This document shows positions 49,301-62,200 of a DNA stretch of 64,000 nucleotides, piece by piece (positions within the stretch are counted from its first letter, which is position 1; each line of letters begins with the position of its first letter). Under the pieces are notes generated by a model. That model was not told the origin of the DNA and made no database searches. It saw only the letters and a list, made by a program, of their open reading frames with translations. A program made the translations under genes and the position numbers. The stretch lies in NCBI GenBank assembly GCA_021904315.1, contig CM038910.1, forward strand, positions 24,190,256 to 24,254,255, given 5' to 3'. The DNA is from Sphagnum magellanicum. Lineage: Eukaryota; Streptophyta; Sphagnopsida; Sphagnales; Sphagnaceae.

Positions 49301-50962
49301 GCAATTCTGGGGTGCATCTACTATACGGGCAATTGCCAATTTATTTGTGCGTAAAACATGGAGCAAGGAGGCTTTACTTAAAGATTGATGATTTCCAAAG
49401 GCAACAAGGAACACATTTCCAGCCATAATGAATATAGTTGCCAGCACAATTCTGCACACCCAACTCAAGCCAATCCAATCTGTAATGTTAGCAACTGTTA
49501 TAACTAGCCCATCAATTTATGATTCAGAAAGAGGCTCACACATCACTGGTCCCAAGTCTAAAGGTAGTGAATTACATTGGATAGAAAGAAAAGTTAAGTC
49601 CCAACGAAGACAGATTGAGAGCACCATGAAAGAAACTCTTCTATCAAGTTATCCATTTCAGCTCATTGTCGTTCTAAGCATTTTTTGGAGATTGCAATCC
49701 TATATTATAATCAAGTTCTGACAGTTTCGGGTGTTCCAACAGGCTACATTACCTCCTAGTCACAACTTCGTTGAGCAAGACATATGCGAAAAATACGTTG
49801 GTGACAAATTGGACAGAACCCAATGCTGCAAGAAGTGACTGCAAGAAGAAGGAACACAATGTATAAGAGATTAGGACCAGATCAGAATCCACAGAAATTT
49901 TGGGATAAGCAAAACTACTAATTTGTTATAATAATCAACAATGGTGCAGGTTATTACAAAACCCTGAAAAAACCCAATTCCAAGGCACAACTAGATTGAA
50001 GCTCTTGAAACAACTTTCTACTGACTACAAGACTGATCTGTTGACTGATCTCATATTACAGTAAGAAAATGTTTTCCAAAAAATTCTAAAGACTTTGATC
50101 AAGGCAACACTCAGCTTATTCGATAGCAAAAGGTTTTACAAAATCCACCTGTGCTGCATACCCAAAGGAGATAAAATTGAGGATGTTTCCCAACATGAAC
50201 ACAACCACACCTGCAGAAGTGCACTACCACCACATCATAACCAAAATCCTCACAGTTGGCATACAGAGCAGAAAGAGGCCGAAAATGATGAAAAACCACC
50301 ACAAAAAGTATATAACTGCCACACTCAAAGAATGAGATACACAAAGTAAGAAAGAAGAATGACACTGTGTCTGTATGTCCTTGGGAAAAAGTGGAGACTA
50401 CCCAATGACTGAATCAAGGAAAGGGAGTTGAATGTGTTCAATCCCGTAAGCCCAAGATCCCGCTCTTCAGATTATGTAATGACCCAACAAGTGCTGCCAT
50501 TTACATATATGTGATTGGCAGAGAGAAACTGGGCAAAGAGTAGGAATGTGGACACACCAACACGCCATGCCTGGAAGTGAGTGATAGGTTTCTTGAGCAC
50601 AGCTTTCTCTCCTGTTTCTGCTGCTTCTGCCAGTGCCAACCGTTCCCTCTGAATACACAGAAGCTACTACTGACATCAGCAAACAATTAGGGATGTCCCA
50701 GTAAAACTAACACCTTTTTCTCACCAGAATTTGCCAAAAATTTGAGACAACCACAACTTTCTGGAAAAAAAAACCAAGTCTTAGGTTTCTAAAAACAACA
50801 GCAGCAAAATTTAGGTTGGCTAAAGAGCCGAAACATATTTTAGCAAAAAAAGCATTTTTTTTTTCTTACCTGATTGTGACCAAGCTTAAGCAGATTTGTA
50901 CCAAAATTGATGCTCACACTCCCCAGAACATTAATTGCAGCTCCTGTTATCCATTCTCCCAT
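46314..50962 (-). CDS. NIPA8-like magnesium transporter (DUF803), 13 exons, 434 aa
   Basis: A multi-pass membrane protein of the NIPA/DUF803 family, thought to move Mg2+; closest in layout to plant NIPA8. Exons on the minus strand are 50962-50870, 50648-50558, 50210-50149, 49838-49753, 49451-49378, 49187-49085, 48654-48523, 48329-48230, 47883-47764, 47587-47497, 47350-47290, 46818-46722 and 46508-46314 (1305 nt). Recognisable parts are MGEWITGAAINVLGSVSIN at the N-terminus, LGNILNFISFGYAAQ, SLLAALGSVQFVTN, LNEVVTR, VFLVAFGNHQS, YLVYCFVLILLVALHHVIY, WWMLLPYAYSVVSGAIGS, FAKSL, FDAILIVPMLQIAWTF and IYFEEYRVFDRLRSYMF. About nine hydrophobic segments are present. The C-terminal 85 residues are a soluble acidic then basic tail. 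The intron 9 donor is GTCTGC, weak but frame-preserving. Confidence 0.93.
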
Positions 50963-52136
50963 TGCTATGTTCAAATTGTCTGAACTGGGGTTTTCATTCC
51001 AGTATCCACTGGCATGGTGTCAAAATTCTTCCTGTTTCATCAAAGACCAAACAACAACAACAAAAACTCCTCATGATGCTTCTCACACATGAAACACCAT
51101 ATCATATGCAATGGTACACCCAACAAATGAGTGATTCCTTCATTCATTGGAAATAATGCAACTCCTTATACAAACCCACTTCGAATCTTAAAGCATTTAT
51201 TCATAAATCTTACTGGAAACCATATTCAGTTTTTCTCCATAAATTCACGAGCATTTTACATTTTTGCTGTTGGCATCATCACAAATGTTTCCCCTGTTTT
51301 TCTGGTTTTTTTCCAAAGGCTCTGGCAGGGGTCTTAGATTGTCCAATACTCTCTGTTCCTGCAAAATTTAACAGAACTCTAATGAGGATTTGAGAAACCT
51401 ATCTCTCCAAAATTTCAAAGTGGGGGAGATGGATCCCTGAATTAGAATTCAAGACCAATCATGCAAGGAGGAGAAGATTTGAGCCATGGAAAAGGGGAAA
51501 TCTGAGCATTTGCCAATTTGGAGCCAGAAGAAGCAAGACCCAAAAAACTGCAAATTTTTTCTGTGGGTTTTTGGATCCAAATTGGGATTAAAAAAAGCCC
51601 CATGTTGCACTTGAGATCATCATGATCATGAATCATCATCTTATGAAACCACACAAACTGCAATTGCCCTGAAACCTGCAAATCTGCCACCACCATCAAA
51701 GTGGAAACTTGTGCAATGGAGGGTAAAAGAAAAAAGAAACGCAGAGACATGAAACAACAGAAATAGCCTTGACTACTACCCGTCTCTACAATAACCACAG
51801 TTGACAAAAATCCTCAAACCATCTCAAAACCTAAATTTCTCATTGGAAAACAAACTGGCATTCTTTTCACAGCCAAAACAAGTTCAAACACACACATGGT
51901 ACCCACCATCAGTATCACACCACCCTCATCACCAACACCATCTTGAATGCAAAAAAACTTCAAACATGTTGTTTTTGGTAAGAAAACAGCAATTGGGTTT
52001 CTCTCCAGAAGCCAGCAATTTGAATTTTCCCCTCCTTTCTTCCCAAACCAAGTGCACCATAAGCAAAAGACATACTAGAAACAAAATGGATCGTGGCAAA
52101 AAAATTGCTACCCTAATCTCCACATCCACATCCGCA

Positions 52137-52161
52137 CACACACACACACACACACACACAA
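52137..52161 (+). repeat. (CA)n microsatellite
   Basis: An ACACAC run of about 25 bases upstream of the NIPA gene. Confidence 0.9.
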
Positions 52162-52316
52162 AACATAAAAGATTCCTTCCTTCTTTTGTGTTTGTGTGAG
52201 CGAGGGAAAAAAACCAAACCCAACCAAAAAAAAAACCCCCTAAAAGATAGACATCTCCCAAACCCCAGCAAAAACCCAAAGAAACAACACATTGATTGGG
52301 TCCTGAGATTCATTAC

Positions 52317-52358
52317 CTCCTTCTCCTCTTCCTCCTCCTCCTCCTCCTCCTCCTCTTC
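52317..52358 (+). repeat. (CTC/TCC)n trinucleotide tract
   Basis: A CTCCTTCTCCTCTTCCTCC... run, reading GAG/GGA on the NIPA strand, about 1.35 kb upstream of its start codon. It may be in the 5' leader. Confidence 0.85.
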
Positions 52359-52643
52359 TATGAATGTTCCAGGCCCACACAAAATGCAAAAAAAAAAAGC
52401 TTAATGTTGGTGAAGTCCAAACGCTTACTCCATTGCAATTTGCAATCTTCCAAAGAGAGACAGAGAAGAGAGACAAAAGGACACAAAGAGACAGAGCAAA
52501 GATGGGAAGGAAAACAAAACACTTACCATATGCGTGGCAGAAAATTATGAAGTCTTTGGCTTGTCAGAGAGAGTGGGGTATGAGTGTCAGTGAGAAAGCC
52601 TATTATTATGATTTGTAAGAATGCAACTTTTCAGCCATGAATG

Positions 52644-52735
52644 AATATGGAATGGAATTTGGAATGGAAGAATTCTGAATGGAATTTGGAACAGAAGAAC
52701 TTGGAATGGAAGAATTCTGAATAGAATTACTGTTT
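52644..52735 (+). repeat. GGAATGGAAGAATTCTGAAT repeat
   Basis: GGAATGGAAGAATTCTGAAT occurs twice (about 52662 and 52704) with GGAATTTGGAA words between. It is a short local duplication in non-coding DNA. Confidence 0.7.
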
Positions 52736-53635
52736 CTTTCACTGATCATTTTGTTTCTGCATGCGGATGAAAGTAGCTTTTTTCTATCCATGTACCCACC
52801 ACCCCCACAGGTGATGGATGTGAAGTGGAAGCTGTGAGTAAGGCAGTAGGTACAAATATGGAATACTAACTAGGTAGAGCACAGATGTCCAATGAGGAAG
52901 AGACACATCAATTTTGATCTGGCCCCTTAAAGCTGATTATGAACCCGTAACCAATTTCTGAGCTGCATTGTCCAACACGTCACTTGCTCATTGGGTCCAG
53001 AGGACCAGAGGAAGAGGGGTTATATAACACATAATTATCTCCCTTCTCTACTCTAGTTTTTAGTCACTTTCTCATTGGTCCAGAAACCGGGGGTTCTGTG
53101 CTTCACACTTGCAAAATTATGTGTGAAGTTAAAAGCCTTGTGAGCAAGGCATCTACCATGCATAAACACGTACCGATTGTACAGGGCACTTTTCACAAAT
53201 CATTTGAACATGTTAAACTGTGAGAAAACAAACTTCAGGTGCCAATCATAAATGCATACCCCTTCCTCCTCAGTTTCCATGCACACATTTGTCAATTACA
53301 ATCATCTCATCAATTGCCTTCTCCTTAGCCATGCACTTGTCTACATAACAACCTCAACAAATAAAATCCTTGGCCATGCACATGTCTGCGTAACAACCTC
53401 GGGAAAATCGTAGTGTAAATTAGGGATCACAAGCAACCCCATGGAAGAATCCTAGCAAAATTCCAACCAATCCCCAATCACCTACAGATGCATACCTCCC
53501 TTCACCAAACTGCTGAATCAACTGACATTTTAGCACATGAGAAAAATGTGAGCCAAGGCATTCAACAAGGTAAGCTCTCCACTAGAAGAGACCCTGAATG
53601 CTTACAAGATTCTCATCAAGTCTGGACATCAAGCA

Positions 53636-56600
53636 CTACGATTTCAAAGCTGCCAGAAGATTTCGGTACCGTGGAGTCTCCTCATCAAAGATATAAGTCA
53701 GTGGGGACACCAAAACCCCGCTGCCTCCTGCCTGCATTACCAAACACTTCCAGTCAATTGAAGTATTCAAAAGGAGCAACAGTCTGTGCAGTAGTGATTG
53801 CTGATGAGTTTGTTTTTCATGACATTCAACACTGCACATGGAAACCTGTCAAACTGAAAAAGCCAGGATGAATGTACCTTCCGCAGTTGGCGTACAGCAT
53901 GGTAGAGTTTGGGCTTTGGCACACATATGACAATTGCATAGTAGTCCACACAGATGTTTCCAGCTTTAGTGGTGTACACAGGACTTATTGTGGGTCCCTG
54001 AAACACCAACAAGACATTCTGAGCTATTGATTTGAATTTACACCATAAAAAGCAAACAAATTTAGGTCTGTCCTGTGAAGTCACATTGCTTACATGAGCA
54101 TGTATCAGAAAGATATCAACAGCTTGTTTCCAGTTCATTTCTAGATATTGTGGCTTCTAACAACTTCCACAAGAATAACAATTACTTCCTTATGCCCTAC
54201 ACATGTGTACCGTTGCAATACCTGCAGTCCTGGAAAGTCTGTATGCTCTAAAATCCGTTCAGCTACTTCTTCTGCTGAGCTGCCTCTCATATTGGCCACT
54301 ACCTGTACTTAGCAAACTAACCATGTCAGTTTTACAACATTGGTGAGAACCCGTTCTGCAGAGCCTTTCCAGATCCTCTGATGGATGAGCCAAGCAAGCT
54401 GTTGTGCATCACAATGATACGGTAAATACATATACAGCAATCATACACCATCAACACAAGTAAAGAAGGAGAAGAGCAGCTCAGTTGTGAATGACAATAC
54501 CGTGAACTGGCCATGTGCAGTCAGATGAGCTTCAAAACGCTCCAGCAATTCATGGGCTACATCAAGCACTTCCTTGCGCTCCATAAGTGCACGTTTGTTT
54601 GCAACAAATACACCCTTCAAGCATATGTGACTCTGTGTTAAACCATTTGCCTCTTGAACATATGGGAATGGGCATTGGGCAACAACATTCTGAATCACAA
54701 TTGTGCCTTTATTTCCACCTAACTCAATATAATAATCATGCTTCCAACTATTCTCATAACTTTTCAAATTTGAGGTTTTTTTCTGAGCTCTATTTACCTG
54801 GCTGCTAAGCACTGCTCCACCATTAATCTCCTTGAGATTGTTTTCACGAAGTGTGGTTCCACTGCTCACAAGATCCAGTATGGCATCAGCTGTGCCCATC
54901 TGTCCATGGCAACACCAGCCACCATACTAATTTAAGGTCTCTTTCTTGGGTCTTCAGGATTGGTCGGAGCTGCAAAGCTGCTGCCAAAATTGAGGTTGAT
55001 AGATAGTAAGCTGAATTGATGTTTTAGAAAATCAGCTTTCTGGACACACACTTTGACAAGCATAAGCAAGTGCTTCATCATGTTTTGGAAGAAGATGGAC
55101 CAAGTTGACAAACTTCAACAATCTCAAAAGACAATTTTCTCCTCTGATCTAATTTGCTTACCGCTGGCGCAGCTTCTAAGGCTCCATCAGCTGTTGAGAG
55201 TTGCACATGTTTCAACCCTTTTTCTTGAAAAAACTTCTCTCCAAGCTGCATCCATGGGCAGCCAGCCACATGAACCCAAATGAGACAAACATGAATGGCT
55301 GCAGTGGAACTGGTTGTACCACAACAAACTAAAACTCACCAGAGTCACACCAACTTCAAAGGGGAGTGGAATAATACGGACATAAGTATAGCCTGTGACA
55401 ACTCGCAGAGGCCGATCTTCAGTCCACTGTGGCATAGCTGCTAACTGGCTTAACGATGAGATGTTTTCAAATATACCATAAGTTGGAATCTGCAGAAAAG
55501 ATCAGGGAGCACAGCCCATATAGTAAAAAAGTTGTGTATTTAGCACACAGAGACCCTTGAAAAAGATGTGAGACATTTGAAAATAAAATCCAACTCCTGA
55601 ACCTCAACAAAGCCAATGTTTAACCTCTCCCTCTTCCTGAGAACCCTACAGGCAAGAGTACATGAACCATACCCCAATACCAAGATGACATTCCCCGAAA
55701 CCAAGCGCATCGTGAATGATAATGAGATCCTCATCGTCCTGGTCCAAACAAGGAAACAACAGCATATTTTAAAATCAAGCTTGAGCATGACCACACATGC
55801 AGATTCCACAATCTACAAAGAATCACCACAGACACAACAAACTTTTTGCACAATAATTAACCAAATGACACAGATGGTGAACGATCCCTTGACATGTGGC
55901 CCCTTCAGCATCAAAACCCTAACCTAATGCATAGGAGAGAAGTTCTTCAAACCAACCTCCCCATATTCTCGAACCATGTCATATCCCACAATGCCCATGT
56001 CCACATCTCCTGATCGCAATTTGCGTACCACGTCTGATGCCCGCTGAAACCAGACTTCAACATTCTTGAGCTGTGCACACACACCCACTTGCCACCATGA
56101 TGTTTCTCATTATTGGAGGACATCTAACAAAACTATTTGTCAACTATTATTGCCAAGATATGTAAACCTGAAAAGGCAAGAGGAAAAAAAAAAGGCTAGC
56201 TACTAAGGGAACTCACTTCAGAGATATCTGCAATGTATTGGCGAGGATTGAGCTTGCGTACTGAAAGCTCACACTCCTATCCACCAATTCCCCCCAGAAA
56301 GATACAATGTGACAATTCTCTTCTTTGAGACAATCATGTCCTCAGTCTCAATCTACAATCCCTGAGGGATCTATCTCAAGAGATCTACAACGATTCACAT
56401 GACAACTTCAAGGGTACTAGGGTTGAATAACCTGGAGAAGAGCAAGTGTGTCCTCCGCCATTCGTCCTTTACTTGGCAATGCCATGCGCACCGTTTCTCG
56501 CTCCACTATGGATGCCAGCTTCCTAATACCTGAAATAATGATTTTCCTCCATCCTCATTACCATCATCAAAGCCGTGACAAGGGATAGTAGACTGAGACT

Positions 56601-57095
56601 GAGGACATGATTGTCTGTTGTGATTGCTTTTTAGGGTTTCTTGCTGCCCCCACAGCACAGAACATAGACTCCATAAATACATTTTCCCATCCTCCGTTTT
56701 ACAGGAAAAAGCTTTGGTGAGCAAAAGAAAAAAGAGAAAGAAAAGAAGAAGAAGAAGAGAGAGAGACTAGAAGCAAACAAAGATCATGTAGTACCTGTGA
56801 TGTTGACATTGAGGTGAGGAAGAGTGGTTGGAGGAGGAGTTGGAGTGGCCTGACATCGCAGCTCCAAAACACCACCATCACCATCCCTTCTCACCATCCT
56901 TGAATTACAGTTGCGCAACAGCAAGGAAGAAGAAGCCTTGTTGCAACAGAGTTTCGACCCCAAGTAGGAGGCAGAAGAGGAGGAGGAGGAGGAGGAGGAG
57001 GAGGTACTATGAAATGATGACGACAACAATGCAAGCTGTGTAGTTGCCACCCCTGCTTGTAGCATTACTTGATGAGAAGAAGAGGCCATGGCCAT
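53636..57095 (-). CDS. HISN1: ATP phosphoribosyltransferase, plastid (histidine step 1), 12 exons, 447 aa
   Basis: Joins ATP and PRPP to phosphoribosyl-ATP, the first and feedback-controlled step of histidine synthesis, in the plastid. Exons on the minus strand are 57095-56795, 56529-56432, 56276-56217, 56070-55957, 55738-55673, 55489-55382, 55245-55162, 54899-54798, 54614-54501, 54302-54222, 53997-53878 and 53731-53636 (1344 nt). Residues 1 to about 90 are Ser-rich (a long Ser run) and fit a transit peptide. The enzyme follows: [16 protein letters not shown] (114-129), [42 protein letters not shown] (265-277) and [18 protein letters not shown] (PRPP loop, 282-299). A C-terminal ACT-like regulatory domain ([22 protein letters not shown]) marks the long form of HisG, which is inhibited by histidine. 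All but exons 1 and 2 join in phase 0. Confidence 0.96.
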
Positions 57096-57977
57096 CTTCG
57101 CCGCCCTTCCTCAAGCACACCAACTCACCTTCTCTTCTTCTTCTTCTTATTTCCCTTTCACAAATGCACTTTCGAATCCCGCAAATTCTCCCCCTCCCAA
57201 GAGACTAAAAATTTTAAAAAAATAAAAATCAATATCAGACCCCAAAAAAATTGTAGGAGCAAAACCCGAAGAACCTCACAAAGGTTCCGATTTGGAAAAA
57301 CCCTAAAAATCTTCGCCAAATCTTTCTTCCTTCCTCTCGTGCGAAGAAGAAGAGGAAGAAAACGAAGAACAGCGGCTTCTTCTTCATACGCGCGTAGCAG
57401 AAACCCTAAAAAGACCTAGAAGACAGGGTTGGCGAATACAGGTAGCCAAGTCATCCATGAGACAGATTGCAGATGATTAAGTGCTTCGTGGATGAAGAAG
57501 AACCACCAATTTGAGTAACATAGAAATTCATTCATCTCCCTCTGGATTGTTGTTTTTTCTCATCCACTGAGCACGCTTGGCTAAACCCTGGCTATAGTCA
57601 GGTTTCCGCGGACGCGGACCGCGACGACGACGACGACGACGTGCCTGAACTTTTGCGAGGGAGAGAGAGAGAGCGCGAGAGAGAGAGAGGATAGTGCGGA
57701 ATTTAGCATTAGAAGATGCAGAGAGAAGAGTGCTACAGCCCTTACTCTCAGTGATTCTATTGTCGCAGATTGATGAGGTTGTGATTTTTGTTTTTAGAAA
57801 AGAAATTTGCTTTGTAGGGTTTGGGAGATAGGGTTTTGGAGCTTTCTGAAGGGAGAAGAAGTGGATTCTGTCCCGGGGTTCAGGGTTTGCAGAAGCCGGG
57901 AAGGCAGCTGAGGTGGTGTTTGCGAAAAAGAAGAAGAGGAAAAAGAACCAAAACCGGAACCGGAACCAGCAGAAGAT
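57096..57977. promoter_or_regulatory. Bidirectional 5' region between HISN1 and CDKC
   Basis: 882 bases separate the two divergent start codons. Telobox-type motifs occur in both senses: AAACCCTAAAAA near 57297 and 57401, and TAGGGTTT / TAGGGTTTTGG near 57816 and 57830. A GC-rich core with a (CGA)n run (57605-57642) sits near the middle. A GAGAGA tract (57659-57690) lies on the CDKC side, probably in its leader. No TATA box was seen on either side. Confidence 0.6.
57659..57690 (+). repeat. (GA)n tract in probable CDKC leader
   Basis: GAGAGAGAGAG with one GCGC interruption. Such GA tracts are frequent around plant transcription start sites and leaders. Confidence 0.85.
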
Positions 57978-59231
57978 ATGACGGTGGCTTCTCCTGGTCA
58001 GCTGAATCTAGACGAGACGCCATCATGGGGTTCCCGGAGCGTGGATTTCTTCGAGAAAATCGAGCAAATTGGAGAAGGCACATACGGGTATGGAATTTTT
58101 TCCATCTCATAGAAATCATTTTGTTTCCATTTGTTCGTCTTGCTGTGTTTTTCCTTCTTTTGCAGCGGGATGGGATGCTGTCGGCCGAACCTGAAAACCC
58201 TCCTGATTGACTGACTGACTGACTGACCGACCTACCTCCCTTTTGAGTGATGTCCTTACCTTTCTTTTTAGGGTTTTCTTTTTTATGGTCACAGTCTTGC
58301 TAGAGAGGGTAGTGTAAATCATCGCCATGTGTGACAAAGGATGGGAACCTGCCTATAACATTTCTGATATGCCTTGACTATGTGCCATGGTGGTAGTAGT
58401 AGTAGTGGTAGTAGTAGTACACAGCCCCAAGTTGTAAGATTTTGCAAGCTCTATGAACACTTGTCTCTATGTTTTGTTCTTTTGTGGTCTGAAACAACCA
58501 TCTGCTGATTCTGCACACTCCGGAAAGTCTCTTCCTGGAAAAACATCAGTGTCAGAGATTTATGTGAACTCTTCTTCTATATAGCAAAAGTGTTTCACAA
58601 AATAGCCTGTGTGGTCTATCCAAGATGCTCAAGAACAAAGCTTCAGTTCTTCAAGAAGAGAACTCTCATAGCTACGTTACTTGATCAACACTGCTTGCTG
58701 TTCTTTGTTGGTCCTGTTTCCAAGCTTGTTGATTCTCTCTGTCTCTCTCTGTCTCTCTCTCATTCCATCTTCTATCCCTTTTTTCGACTACCTAATAAGT
58801 GCTTTGACCAGTCTGCCCTTGTGAACTGCGGGATGAGCTTGGCATGAAGATGTTTTAAACATTGTTAGTGCTGCAAAAGCCTGGTTGTGGTGTATCAATT
58901 GATGTGTAGTGATGGGAACTGCTAAATTCCATGGGCAATGTCAGTGGCCACTTTCTGTTAATGGAGAATAGGCTAATTATTGTCATGATAGAACTTTCAC
59001 ATATGCTTATGTATGCTCCCTGTTGGGAGCTGATGAACTCAGTGGGGTAGTAGCTAGGTAGTCATGGCAGCCCGTCACTGCTATTTGTGATGAAGGTGAT
59101 GATATGACATTTTGTGAGTGATTCTCATAATGTTCTGACTGCACTTGTTTTCCTGTTATCTTCAAATTGTTGCTGTGGAGACTTCTCTGCAATTTTGTAA
59201 GTATGATTGACTATCGAAGTTCCAATCTTAC

Positions 59232-59265
<34 letters not shown>

Positions 59266-62200
59266 CTTTTTCCCATGCATTCATTCTTTGTTGGTGTAAG
59301 GATAGATTTTTTTTTCCCTTTTGACTTAAGGATCGGTATGTGCTATGGTCACATTTTGACATGTCTATCTGATACTCAACACAATAACAGAGATGTGCAC
59401 ATATCCTTCCACTCATTACTGGGGGAAAAAACCCTTGTGCACTCTCATCTAACTCTTTGACTTGAAATTTGGCTCACTAATATAAAAAATTTGATATATC
59501 TATGAGCCTCTGCAGGTGTACGTTAATGTTGTGATGTCCCAGCTTCTGTGCAAGATCATTCAACCCAATTTTTTTGTCATGTGCTAAGGATATGTTCCTG
59601 TCTCCTTGTACATGCAGGCAAGTGTATATGGCACGAGAAAAAGCAACTGGGGAGGTTGTAGCACTGAAGAAAGTGCGTATGGATAATGAAAAAGAAGGGG
59701 TATGGCATTTACGTTCTATTGTCTTCTCAATCTGCTTGATCAGTGATAGGAATAGTAGCATTTGTCTCAGCAGTCTTATTGATGAGGTTAGGCATTGTGT
59801 GATGAAGAAATTTGTCTTTTTCTTTCTTGCATGATCAAACAAGAATCAGTAGTAGTCCTTGAAGCACCTGTATCCACTTGGTGTCAGCTAGGCACATGGC
59901 AATGCCAGCACATGCAATGTGGCTTCAGGGAATTTTTCTCACTATTTGTGGTGCAATCTGTGGATGCTAACCCTTTGGCTTTAGCAAACTGTGTCATGAC
60001 TAGGTTTGGCAATTGATTGAAGTGTGAACAGAATGTCTATCTCTGATTTGGTGAAATACTTAAGCTTGGTAAACTCATCCAGGATACTTTGGACTGATTG
60101 ATGACAGGCAGGCTTTGTTCTCCATGCCTGGATCATTTCTGTAAGTTTTGTGTGTGTGAGCCTCGCGTCATTCTATCATTGCTGTACTGATTTGGCAAAT
60201 TGGGGTCTGTTTGGTTTACACAGTTTCCAATCACTGCAATACGAGAGATCAAGATCCTGAAGAAGCTGCAACACGATAATGTGATCAAGTTGAAAGAGAT
60301 AGTAACTTCTAAAGGTTTGTTCCTTCAGAGCAAGATTCTCTTCTGTGAAAGGGGGGCAATATGAGTTTCATCTAATATATCCAGGGATCCAACCTGTGCA
60401 ATGGCTTGATGAATGGCAGTTTAATGTCTTATCTAGTTCAGATTCTAAAATGAATGGCAGCTTTGCCTTTGTTAAAGTTGCAGAGATAAGGCAATTTTAA
60501 TGGTATGCTTGTGGTGCTGAGCAATTGTGGAAGAAGAGAAGTTTATATCTGCCATATTTGGTAAGGTTTGACATTGGTGGTGTTGATCTTGATTGCAAGC
60601 AGGACCAGAGAAAGAGGACCAAATAAAGCCAGGTAGGGGTTGTCATGTGCTCCTCTGTTATGACATGTTGTCTGGTTTATTGGCTCTGGCCATAGGGAAA
60701 ACACTATGCATTGGTGTACAATTTGGGCATAAAAATTTTGGTTCAAACTTGACCCAATGTGAGAGTGACATCTGGAGTACTTTATGTGCATATGATGGAT
60801 GGGTATGTTCCAAAGAAGTGCATGCATCTACATGACAAGTTCTAGATCCAGTAAGGGAAGTTTTTAGTTTGAACTTTGAACTTTGCCATAAAGGGCAGAG
60901 TCATTATGCAATGAGCTGCTTGTTCATCTAGAGTCCACACTGCTTTTGTAACTAACCTGACTCTGTGGAATTGCAGGGGATGCAAACAAGTTTAAAGGTT
61001 CAATATACATGGTGTTTGAGTACATGGATCATGATTTGACTGGCCTTTCTGATCGGCCTGGAATGCGGTTCTCTGTACCCCAAATCAAGGTTGGTTTGCA
61101 GTCCAAGGAAGTAGCTGTGCCTTTGTATCCTTTTGGTTTCATAGATTCTGTAGTAGTGACAGTGATCTCAGATTGGTTTCTCTACTCTTATGAAAGATAT
61201 TTGTTGTGTGCATGGGGGGGGAATAGTGTTACATGAGACAACTTTTGACTGGCCTCCATTACTGCCATGTTAATCAAGTTCTCCATCGTGATATCAAAGG
61301 TGTGTGTCAGATTCCGTCCTTTCAAATTTACTTCTATTTTGAGTTCGCAATTGTAGAATCATTGTTACAATAACAGAAATTGGTCCATGTTTTTGTATCC
61401 TTCATGACCTGGGACCTCACTCATATCTCTGAATGTTCAGGGTCAAACCTGTTGATTGACAACAATGGAAACCTGAAGCTTGCGGATTTTGGGCTGGCAA
61501 GGTCATTCACAAGTGATCAGAATGGCCAACCACTGACAAATCGTGTAATTACACTTTGGTACAGGTAGGGTTTGACTTGAGACCACCTATATATCCTAGG
61601 TCTTGCTCTGATTTTCTTTCTTCTAAAAAGAGTTTCTGACTCAAGGGGACCTCATTGTGCAACCCACTAGAGGGCTGTTTGGGATCTAGTGGGGAAATGA
61701 ATTTTGGCTCTTGGTTTTTTGCTGCTGAATTGCTGTCAATTGTTGCTGATTGCCCAGGCCTCCAGAGCTGCTAATGGGGTCCACAAGGTACACTCCAGCA
61801 GTGGACATGTGGTCTGTTGGCTGCATCTTTGCAGAGCTTCTCCATGGCAAGCCCATTCTTCCAGGCAGAAATGAGGTTTGTACTTTAGCTGTCAATGTGG
61901 TCACTTTCTGACACATGCCCTTTCTACCTTGTCCCAATTAACAGTGCATCTCTGAACATTGTGGGTCTCCACATCCTGTTAACCTGAATTTGTACAAGCC
62001 AGGAGACCTAGGGGCCTTCTATGCATGGCTTGACCATGGTGATATATTATTATGGAACTCTGCTTACAAAACATTATAACCCCTGTAGCATAAGAAAAGT
62101 CAGTCGAAAATGTCTGATTTGGATTGCTAATGACACTTTGTTCTGGACTTGCATTTCCATGTTGTAAAGATCTGCAGCAAGGACTGTAGGTACTTGCCTT

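Larger units (their letters stand above)
50963..53635. other. Region between NIPA start and HISN1 end
   Basis: On the minus strand this holds the NIPA promoter and probably a non-coding first exon. The HISN1 3' UTR lies at the right edge. No further gene was recognised. The long frames near 51442-52476 are low complexity. Confidence 0.5.

Noticed and set aside
51801-52476. Overlapping frames with Ser or Glu runs near 52.3 kb
   Set aside because: Produced by (CTC)n and (CA)n microsatellites upstream of NIPA.
57821-58210. 129-codon plus-strand frame overlapping the CDKC start
   Set aside because: A different frame from the kinase and continues into intron 1; no similarity to any family.
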